The position numbers were made by a program, and so were the translations under genes. Shown here piece after piece: positions 18,637 to 25,026 of a stretch of DNA of 64,000 nt (within the stretch, counting starts at the first letter, position 1; the number at the start of each line of letters is the position of its first letter). The notes beneath the pieces were generated by a model. It worked only from the letters and a program-made list of their open reading frames with translations. It did no database searches and was not told the DNA's origin. The DNA lies in NCBI GenBank assembly GCA_033763975.1, contig JANRJM010000002.1:124001-188000 (forward strand). The letters run 5' to 3'. This DNA comes from Planctomycetota bacterium. Its GTDB lineage: Bacteria > Planctomycetota > Phycisphaerae > Phycisphaerales > UBA1924.

Positions 18637-19794
18637 ATGCGCGCGATCGTGACCGGTCAGATCGGGATGGACAAGAAGCCCTACCTCGACGGGGCCGCAC
18701 GCTTCGCCGGGCAGCAGGGCGAGTCGCTCCAGGTCTTCCACGTCGGCGACATCATGTACAAGGAAGCGCCCGACGTCCGCCCGGGCAAGATCCTGGATCT
18801 CCCCATCTCGCGCCTGAACTCGCTGCGCCGCGCCGCGTTCAAGGACGTCATCTCCGAAGGACGCGACGTCCCCAACATGATCGTGAACACGCACGCCACG
18901 TTCCGCTGGCGGCACGGCCTGTTCGCCGCCTTCGACTACGACCAGATCTCCAAGCTCCAGCCCGACCTCTTCATCTGCCTCGTCGACAACATCGAGGTGG
19001 TGCACCACCGACTCCACGCCGACCACGAGATCGACGCCACGCTCAAGGACTGCATGGTCTGGCGCGAGGAAGAGATCCTCGCGACCGAGCTCATGAGCAA
19101 GACGATCCCCGACAGCCGCTTCTACATCATGGCGCGCGGGCGTCACTCCCCCACCACGCGCACGCTCTTCCGCCTGGTCTGCCGCCCGGGCATGCGCAAG
19201 GTGTACCCGAGCTTCCCGATGAGCCACGTCGTCGACATGCCCGAGGTGCTCGCCGAGATCGACGCCTTCCGCGCCCAGCTCGCCGAGCACTTCATCACCT
19301 TCGACCCCGGCGATGTCGACGAGAAGCTCCTGCTCGAACGCGCCATCGCCGCCAGCAAGGACGGCAAGGACTACCTCGACGTCGCGCCCCATGCCTTCGG
19401 CGGGGCCATCCCCGCCTCCGGCGCCCCCGGCGGCCCGGCACGCCCCATCCGCGTGCGCGTCCGCGAGGTCCTCGACATCGCCGGCGACATCGACGGCCAG
19501 ATCTACATGCGCGACTTCAAGCTCATCGACCAGGCCGACATGATCGTCAGCTACATCCCCGAGATCCCCACCGCCGGCGGGAAAGAGTTCCCCGGCCTCT
19601 CCAGCGGCGTCGAACGCGAGCTCCACCACGCCTTCGAGCACACCAAGGAAGTCTTCGTCGTCTGGAAGCCCCGCAAGTCGCCCAGCCCGTTCATCACCGA
19701 GACCGCCACCCGCATCTTCAAGAGCACCGAAGAGGCCCTCGCTTACTTCGAGGCCAACGGCTACTTCGGCGAACGCAACCTGTTCGGGCACTGA
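18637..19794 (+). CDS. Archaeal-type adenylate-kinase-like protein fused to a nucleoside-deoxyribosyltransferase-like domain
   Basis: 385 residues. Residues 1 to about 175 resemble archaeal adenylate kinase (AdkA): IVTGQIGMDKK at the P-loop position, FHVGDIMYKEA, NMIVNTHATFRW, LQPDLFICLVDN and a basic lid-like helix. The P-loop is altered: GxxGxxK (Gly7, Gly10, Lys13) is followed by Lys-Pro instead of Thr/Ser. Residues about 275-385 contain LIDQADMIVSYIPEIP, SSGVERELHHAFEHTKEVFV and KSTEEALAYFEANGYF, which recall nucleoside 2-deoxyribosyltransferase-like folds. The function is probably nucleotide handling but substrate and reaction are unknown. It is a single gene with a TATCGT hexamer at about 18609-18614 and GGGAG upstream of the ATG. 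Confidence 0.6.
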   Translation: MRAIVTGQIGMDKKPYLDGAARFAGQQGESLQVFHVGDIMYKEAPDVRPGKILDLPISRLNSLRRAAFKDVISEGRDVPNMIVNTHATFRWRHGLFAAFDYDQISKLQPDLFICLVDNIEVVHHRLHADHEIDATLKDCMVWREEEILATELMSKTIPDSRFYIMARGRHSPTTRTLFRLVCRPGMRKVYPSFPMSHVVDMPEVLAEIDAFRAQLAEHFITFDPGDVDEKLLLERAIAASKDGKDYLDVAPHAFGGAIPASGAPGGPARPIRVRVREVLDIAGDIDGQIYMRDFKLIDQADMIVSYIPEIPTAGGKEFPGLSSGVERELHHAFEHTKEVFVVWKPRKSPSPFITETATRIFKSTEEALAYFEANGYFGERNLFGH

Positions 19795-19804
19795 CGCCGT
19801 TTCT

Positions 19805-19862
19805 CCAGTCTGGGTGGTACAGGCGTCTGTCTGAGAGGCACCGGCGTCCCGCCTGTGTTCGT
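19805..19862 (+). repeat. Interspersed palindromic repeat, double copy
   Basis: Contains CAGTCTGGGTGGTACAGGCG followed by a second half-unit, GGCACCGGCGTCCCGCCTGT. The sequence is shared with 10154-10190 (opposite strand) and 47868-47900. It fills most of the 140-base gap between the kinase-like gene and the DUF4870 gene. Confidence 0.6.
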
Positions 19863-19934
19863 CTCGCGATGCCAGCAACAATCCCGGCAGGAATCTGAAA
19901 CCGCCGACCCCGCTCGCCCAATCAAGCCCATGGC

Positions 19935-20342
19935 ATGAGCGCGAGCCCCGCCAGCATGGACCCGCACACCTCCCATCCCGGCGCCGACCCCCTCTACGAC
20001 CCTCACGCCTCCAGCGATGAGCGCACCTACGCCACGCTCACGCACCTCTCGCTCCTCACCTCGCTCTTCTTCGTCCCCGTCCTCGTCGGGCTCGTCATGT
20101 GGCTCGCCCGCCGAAATCAGTCGCCGTTCATCGACGACCACGGCAAGGAATCGCTGAACTTCCAGATCTCCCTCGTCATCTACATGATCGGGGCGTTCGC
20201 GCTGGCGGCCCTCACGTGCGTCGGCATCGTGCTCGTCCCCGTGGTCTACGTCCTCGGGCTCGTCGGCATGGTCTTGGCGGCCCAGGCCGCCAGCAATGGC
20301 AAGTACTACCGCTACCCCGCGTGTATCCGGTTCGTCGGTTGA
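19935..20342 (+). CDS. DUF4870 family small membrane protein
   Basis: 135 residues matching the DUF4870/Tic20-like family of small integral membrane proteins of unknown function. Family features are YATLTHLSLLTSLF at about residue 31, a first helix, the polar loop NQSPFIDDHGKESLNFQIS, and two further helices ending at about residue 122. The N-terminus is Pro- and Asp-rich and probably cytoplasmic. The upstream ATG at 19930 is followed at once by a stop, so 19935 is the start. It lies just upstream of the feo promoter but seems to be a separate unit. Confidence 0.85.
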   Translation: MSASPASMDPHTSHPGADPLYDPHASSDERTYATLTHLSLLTSLFFVPVLVGLVMWLARRNQSPFIDDHGKESLNFQISLVIYMIGAFALAALTCVGIVLVPVVYVLGLVGMVLAAQAASNGKYYRYPACIRFVG

Positions 20343-20397
20343 GCCCGACCTCTCCCGCGTCGGGTCCGCCCGCGGCCAATTCATGACCCGCAGGTCA

Positions 20398-20426
20398 TTG
20401 AAACCGAATCTCAACTGCACTATTCT
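20398..20426 (+). promoter_or_regulatory. feo promoter with overlapping Fur-like palindrome
   Basis: TTGAAA (20398-20403), a 17-base spacer and TATTCT (20421-20426) form a well-spaced sigma-70 promoter. The 17-base imperfect palindrome TTGAAACCGAATCTCAA (20398-20414) covers the -35 hexamer and resembles Fur-family operators. This suggests iron-repressed transcription of feoAB. A small hairpin GGGCG-TTT-CGCCC (20434-20446) and AGGAGG (20453-20458) follow in the leader. Confidence 0.6.
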
Positions 20427-20462
20427 CCGGCAGCGGGCGTTTCGCCCATCGCAGGAGGCTTC

Positions 20463-20852
20463 ATGGCGGTTGCGGACGCGGATTGCGAGCACGTTGGTGG
20501 CGAGACCGCCCTTCCCGGGCCTGTACCGCAGGCCGTAGCGCAGGCCCAGCCGCCCGCCGCGCCGCCGGCACGCGACCTGCGCCCGCCGCTCGCGCTGACG
20601 GACATGGCGGCGGGGCAGACCGGCGCCGTGTGCGAGCACTGCATGGACCCGGCCGACGCGACGCTGCTGCGCGCGATGGGCCTGCGTCCCAACGCCACGA
20701 TCCGCGTGTGTCGCACGGGCGAGCCGACGATCGTCGAGGTGTACCCAAGCCGCCCGGGCGAGGGCTCGCAGTGTGCCCGGGCCGACTGTCGGTGTCGCCT
20801 GGGTCTGGCGTGGGTGCTGGCAAGCCGCGTGAAGGTGCGGGCGGACGCGTGA
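20463..20852 (+). CDS. feoA: Ferrous iron transport protein A, cysteine-rich variant
   Basis: 129 residues. The FeoA SH3-like domain spans about 40-127 (PLALTDMAAGQTGAV, LLRAMGLRPNATIRV) and is preceded by a Pro/Ala-rich extension. FeoA assists FeoB in Fe(II) import. The family is normally poor in cysteine, but here seven are present: Cys8, a CxxC pair at 57/60, Cys83, and Cys104, 109 and 111 (CARADCRC). They could bind iron or zinc; this is inference. AGGAGG lies five bases before the ATG, and feoB begins 5 bases after the stop, so the two are cotranscribed. Confidence 0.88.
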   Translation: MAVADADCEHVGGETALPGPVPQAVAQAQPPAAPPARDLRPPLALTDMAAGQTGAVCEHCMDPADATLLRAMGLRPNATIRVCRTGEPTIVEVYPSRPGEGSQCARADCRCRLGLAWVLASRVKVRADA

Positions 20853-20857
20853 CGTGC

Positions 20858-22891
20858 ATGCGGCCTGAGGCGTCGGGCGGGCCGATCACGCCGCGCGACG
20901 AGCGGGGCATTCGCCGCGTCGCGCTCATCGGCAACCCCAACACCGGCAAGACGACGCTCTTCAACCGTCTCTGCGGCCTGCGCCACAAGACGGGCAACTT
21001 CCCGGGCACCACGCAGGAAGCGCGGCTGGGATTCGCCCGGAACGGCCCCGACACGATCGAGATCATCGATCTCCCGGGCATCTACTCGCTCGAACTCGAG
21101 CAGTCCGAGGCCGAGATCGCCCGGCGCGTGCTCGCCGGCACGCTGGCGCCCCCGGGGCAAGTCGCCGCCGCTCCGGACGTGGCGTGTGTGATCGTCGACG
21201 CGACGAACCTGGAGCGCAACCTCGCGCTCGTCGGCGAGACGCTCCGCCGCCGCCTGCCCACCGTCGTCGTGCTGAACATGATGGACCTGGCGGCCCGGCG
21301 CGGGCTGCGTGTGGATGGAGCCGCGCTGGCGCTCCGCCTGGGGTGCCCGGTCATCACGACCAACGCACGCACCGGCGCGGGCGTGGTGGAACTGCTCGGC
21401 GCGCTCGGGCGCGCCACGGTGCCGAACGTCACGCCCCCCGGCACGCGCGACGGGCTGGAATCCTGGGCCGAGGACCTCTGCCACGCCGTCGCGTCGTCGG
21501 GCGTCGCCGCGCGCCGGACGGGCTGGACGGACCGGCTGGACCGCGTGTTCACACACCCGGTGCTGGGGCTGCTGGTGTTCGCCGGGGTGATGGTCGGGCT
21601 CTTCTGGGCGATCTTCAGCCTCGCCCAGCTGCCGATGACGCTCATCGAGGACGTCTTCGGCGCACTGGCCGGCTGGATCGAGGCGACGCTGCCCGACGGC
21701 ATCCTCCGCGAGTTCCTCGCGGGGGGCGTGGTGTCTGGACTGGCGGGCGTGCTGGTCTTCCTCCCGCAGATCTGCCTGCTGATGTTCCTCATCTCCGTGC
21801 TCGAGGACACGGGGTACCTCGCCCGCGCGGCGTTCGTGATGAACCGGTTCCTCGCGCCCTTCGGGCTCTCGGGGCACGCGTTCATGCCCCTGCTCTCCAG
21901 CCACGCGTGCGCGATCCCGGGGATCATGGCGTGCCGGGCCATTCCCGACCGGCGCGAGCGCCTCGCGGCGATCCTGTGCGCGCCGTTCATGAGTTGCTCG
22001 GCCCGGATCCCCGTGTACGTGCTGTTGACGGTCGTCCTGTTCCCGGGTCGCCCGCTCACACAGGCCCTCGCGTTCGTCGGGTGTTACGCGCTGGGGATCA
22101 TCGCGGGCCTGGCCAGCGCGCTCCTGGCCCGGCGGACGGTGCTGCGCGGCGCATCGCGCCCGATGGCGCTGGAACTGCCGACGTACAAGGCGCCCTCCCT
22201 CTGGACGGCGCTGGTCACGACCTACGACCGCGCGTGGATGTTCCTCAAGAACGCGGGGACGAACATCCTGGCGATCTGCATCGTGCTCTGGTGGCTCAGC
22301 GCCTACCCGCACGTCGACCCGCCCGAGGCGGTCACGAGCATCCGCGTCGTCACGCGCGTCGCGCCCGACGACCAGTTGATCGAGCACGCCCCGACGCCCG
22401 GGGGAGACGCACGCACCCAGACCGCGGCGGCGTGGCGGGCCGAGGCCGACGCCCTCGAATCGCGCCACGCGCTCGCGCACTCGTTCGCCGGCCGCCTGGG
22501 ACGCCTCACCCAGCCGGTCTTCGAGCCCCTGGGCTTTGACTGGAAACTCACCGTGGGCGTGCTCACGAGTTTCGCCGCCCGCGAGGTCTTCGTGGGCACC
22601 ATGGCCGTGGTCGTGACCGGGCACGACGACGCCGAGGACGAGGGCGTGCTCACCGCGCTCGCCACCGCGACGCGCGACGACGGCGTGACGCGCATCTTCA
22701 CCCCGCCCGTCAGTTGGGCCCTGCTCGTCTACTACGTCCTCGCGATGCAGTGCCTGCCCACCCTGGCGGTCACCGCGCGCGAGAGCGGCGGGACGAAGTG
22801 GGCCCTGCTCCAGCTCGGCTGGATGTCCGTGCTCGCCTGGGCCCTGGCCGCGGTCGCGTTCGCCCTCGCCGGCGGGTACGGTTCGGCGTGA
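20858..22891 (+). CDS. feoB: Ferrous iron transporter B
   Basis: 677 residues. The N-terminal G domain shows G1 GNPNTGKT, the switch region GNFPGTTQ, G3 DLPG and G4 NMMD, followed by the helical GDI-like region. The membrane part carries two Gate motifs; the second includes SSHACAIPGIMACRAIP and FMSCSARIPVYVLL with conserved cysteines, and the C-terminal helices include TSFAAREVFVGTMAV. It imports Fe(II) across the inner membrane using nucleotide-dependent gating. ATG at 20858 is 5 bases after the feoA stop. The stop overlaps the GTG of the next small gene (GTGA), coupling it to feoB. Confidence 0.97.
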   Translation: MRPEASGGPITPRDERGIRRVALIGNPNTGKTTLFNRLCGLRHKTGNFPGTTQEARLGFARNGPDTIEIIDLPGIYSLELEQSEAEIARRVLAGTLAPPGQVAAAPDVACVIVDATNLERNLALVGETLRRRLPTVVVLNMMDLAARRGLRVDGAALALRLGCPVITTNARTGAGVVELLGALGRATVPNVTPPGTRDGLESWAEDLCHAVASSGVAARRTGWTDRLDRVFTHPVLGLLVFAGVMVGLFWAIFSLAQLPMTLIEDVFGALAGWIEATLPDGILREFLAGGVVSGLAGVLVFLPQICLLMFLISVLEDTGYLARAAFVMNRFLAPFGLSGHAFMPLLSSHACAIPGIMACRAIPDRRERLAAILCAPFMSCSARIPVYVLLTVVLFPGRPLTQALAFVGCYALGIIAGLASALLARRTVLRGASRPMALELPTYKAPSLWTALVTTYDRAWMFLKNAGTNILAICIVLWWLSAYPHVDPPEAVTSIRVVTRVAPDDQLIEHAPTPGGDARTQTAAAWRAEADALESRHALAHSFAGRLGRLTQPVFEPLGFDWKLTVGVLTSFAAREVFVGTMAVVVTGHDDAEDEGVLTALATATRDDGVTRIFTPPVSWALLVYYVLAMQCLPTLAVTARESGGTKWALLQLGWMSVLAWALAAVAFALAGGYGSA

Positions 22892-23082
22892 GCCTGCCCA
22901 TCGGCGACTGGCAGTTCTGGGTGGTCACCGTGCTCGCCCTGCTGGGGGCCGCGTTCGTGCTGCGCGAAGTCCTCCCCGCCCGCATCAACCCGCTCAAGCG
23001 ACGCCGGGGCGAAAAGAAGACCACGCTCACCATCGAGGGCAAGACGCCCGGCCCCTCGCGCGACAGGTCAGGCGCCCGCTGA
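22888..23082 (+). CDS. Small single-pass membrane protein coupled to feoB
   Basis: 64 residues starting at GTG within the feoB stop (GTGA). One transmembrane helix (WQFWVVTVLALLGAAFVL, about residues 8-25) is followed by a basic cytoplasmic tail (NPLKRRRGEKKTTLTIEG). Position and size match the small FeoB-associated membrane proteins found after feoB in many bacteria, but the cysteine cluster of that family is absent. Translational coupling suggests a role with FeoB. The 3' end overlaps the convergent DAHP synthase gene by 15 bases. Confidence 0.7.
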   Translation: MSLPIGDWQFWVVTVLALLGAAFVLREVLPARINPLKRRRGEKKTTLTIEGKTPGPSRDRSGAR

Positions 23083-24510
23083 GCCCGCCCCGTTCGGCGC
23101 GCGCAGGCGGCGTGCGAGCAGGAAGGCCATCTCGAGCGCCTGCTGGTAGTTGAGGCGCGGGTCGCACGCGCTCAGGTAGTTCGTCGACAGGTCTGATTCC
23201 GTCACGCCGCTCGCCCCGCCGATGCACTCGGTCACGTCCTCGCCAGTGAGTTCGAAGTGCACGCCCCCCAGGCGCATGCCCTGCGAGGCGAAGACGTCCG
23301 CCGTTTCTTCGAGCTCGCGCAGGATCGCGTCGAACGAGCGCGTCTTGATCCCCCCGGGCGTCACCACGCCGTTCGCGTGCATGGGGTCGCACATCCACAG
23401 CGCCCGGCGCCCGGCGCCGCGCACCGCCTCGATCAGCCCGGGCAGCACCCGCCCCGGCGCCCCCGCGCCCAGGCGCGTGATCAGCACGAGCTTGCCCGCC
23501 TCGTTCGCCGGGTTCAGCCGCTCGACCAGCGCGAGCACTTCCGCGGGCGTGGACTTCGGCCCGAGCTTTACACCCACCGGGTTGCGCACGCCCCGGAAGA
23601 ACTCCACGTGTGCGCCCTCCAGCGCGCGCGTCCGCTCGCCGATCCAGGGCAGGTGCGTCGTGAGGCAGTAGTACCCCTCGCGCCGCGGCACGGTCCGCGT
23701 CTGCGACGACTCGTAGGGCAAACTCAGCCCCTCGTGGCTCGCGAAGAACTCCACGCGCGTCAGGTCGTGGATCTCCTTTTCGCCCAGCGCCTCCATGAAG
23801 CGCAGCCCGTCGGCCAGGCTCGCGGTCATCCGCTCGTACTCCGCGCGCACCTCCGGCGACAGCGTCGCCCGCCGGAAGAACGACAGGTCCCAGTACTCCG
23901 GGTGGTGCAGGTCGGCGAACCCGCCCTCCACCAGCGCGCGGATGAAGTTCAGCGTGAGCGCCGCGTGCTGGTACGCGCGGCTCAGCAGCGCCGGGTCGGG
24001 CGTGCGCGCCTCGGGCGTGAACTCCGCCCGGTTGAAGAGGTCGCCGAAGTAGCTCGGCAGCGTCACGCCCCCGCGCGTCTCGACCAGGCTCGAGCGGGGC
24101 TTGGCGTACTGCCCCGCGAACCGCCCGACGCGCGTCACCGGGCGCTTCCCCGCGTGCACCAGCACCAGCGACATCTGCAGCAGGATCTTCAGCTTGTTCG
24201 TGATGAGCTGCGGGCGACAATCGTCCAGCGTCTCGGCGCAATCACCCCCTTGCAGCACGAACCGCTTGCCCGCCTCGGCCTCGGCCAGCTCGCGCCGCAG
24301 ACGCTCGATCTCCCAGCTCGTCACCAGCGGCGGCAACGCCCCCAGGCGCGACACCTCGCGCGCCAGCGCGCCCTCGTCCGGGTACGTCGGCGTCCCGCCC
24401 TGCGGGCGCGCACGCCACGAGTCGGGCGTCCAGTCGGGCGGGGGCACGGGGTTGGCGTCGGGGGTGCGCACGGGTCGGGAGTCTAGATCGGCCAACGAAA
24501 TGCGCCGCAT
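23068..24510 (-). CDS. aroF: Class II 3-deoxy-7-phosphoheptulonate synthase
   Basis: 480 residues of the type II (plant/mycobacterial) DAHP synthase family, which condenses phosphoenolpyruvate and erythrose 4-phosphate at the first step of the shikimate pathway. Diagnostic segments are LQGGDCAETLDD, VGRFAGQYAKPRS, HLPWIGERTRAL, VGVKLGPKSTP, LITRLGAG, WMCDPMHANG and HFELTGEDVTECIGG. The metal-binding Cys, His, Glu and Asp residues appear intact. The ATG at 24510 (MRRISLADL) is chosen because it starts the conserved N-terminal region; no strong ribosome-binding site precedes it. The gene stands alone among the shikimate genes. Confidence 0.95.
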   Translation of the reverse strand: MRRISLADLDSRPVRTPDANPVPPPDWTPDSWRARPQGGTPTYPDEGALAREVSRLGALPPLVTSWEIERLRRELAEAEAGKRFVLQGGDCAETLDDCRPQLITNKLKILLQMSLVLVHAGKRPVTRVGRFAGQYAKPRSSLVETRGGVTLPSYFGDLFNRAEFTPEARTPDPALLSRAYQHAALTLNFIRALVEGGFADLHHPEYWDLSFFRRATLSPEVRAEYERMTASLADGLRFMEALGEKEIHDLTRVEFFASHEGLSLPYESSQTRTVPRREGYYCLTTHLPWIGERTRALEGAHVEFFRGVRNPVGVKLGPKSTPAEVLALVERLNPANEAGKLVLITRLGAGAPGRVLPGLIEAVRGAGRRALWMCDPMHANGVVTPGGIKTRSFDAILRELEETADVFASQGMRLGGVHFELTGEDVTECIGGASGVTESDLSTNYLSACDPRLNYQQALEMAFLLARRLRAPNGAGSAGA

Positions 24511-24625
24511 GCGCTCAACCGGAGTCTTCCCGGTGCCGATGGGTGGTGCGCACGGGTGGTTATCGCCGGTAGGCAGCAGCGCCCGCCGCCCACGCCGTTG
24601 TCCGTCCGAAGACCAGGAGCCTCGC

Positions 24626-24943
24626 ATGCCCCCGACCACCCGCCGCTCGAACACCCGTACCCGTCGCACCACCGCCCGTCGCACCACGACCCGCGGCACG
24701 ACGACGCGCAACACGACGACCCGCAACACGACGGCCCGCGCGACGACCCGCAACACCACCACCCGCAACACCACGACCCGCGGCACCACCGCCCGCACGA
24801 CGGCCCGCGGCACGACCACCTCGCCCCGCGCCACCCGCTCGACCACCACGCGCGCCACCTCGACCCGCACCAACACCCGCCCGACGACCATCTCCGGCTT
24901 CACCCGCACGACGACCCGGCGCATCGCCCGGGCCGCGGCCTGA
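24626..24943 (+). CDS. Threonine/arginine-rich pentapeptide-repeat-like protein
   Basis: A 105-residue protein made almost wholly of Thr and Arg, with a loose five-residue period (TTTRN, TTTRG, TTARA; for example TTTRGTTTRNTTTRNTTARA). It has no Asp, Glu or Lys, so it is strongly cationic. There is no signal peptide or hydrophobic stretch, and no family is recognised. It looks real: AGGAG lies 7 bases before the ATG and a perfect rho-independent terminator follows 32 bases after the stop. The simplest idea is a nucleic-acid-binding, protamine- or histone-H1-like protein, but that is a guess from composition. The DNA shows a matching 15-base period. Confidence 0.65.
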   Translation: MPPTTRRSNTRTRRTTARRTTTRGTTTRNTTTRNTTARATTRNTTTRNTTTRGTTARTTARGTTTSPRATRSTTTRATSTRTNTRPTTISGFTRTTTRRIARAAA

Positions 24944-24975
24944 GGCCCCCCGAACGCACGGCACGGACGCCGTCA

Positions 24976-25015
24976 GACGACCCCGCTCTGTGATGGCGGG
25001 GTCGTCCTGCGTTTT
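24976..25015 (+). terminator. Rho-independent terminator after the Thr/Arg-rich gene
   Basis: An 11-bp perfect stem (GACGACCCCGC with GCGGGGTCGTC), 9-base loop, then CTGCG and TTTT. Orientation and T-run fit termination of the plus-strand gene; it may also serve as a boundary to the convergent PQQ-like gene. Confidence 0.85.
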
Positions 25016-25026
25016 GGGCCCGCCGG

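Noticed and set aside
24501-24924. Minus-strand N-terminal extension of DAHP synthase rich in Val and Arg
   Set aside because: It is the antisense of the Thr/Arg repeat gene; conserved DAHP synthase sequence begins at 24510.
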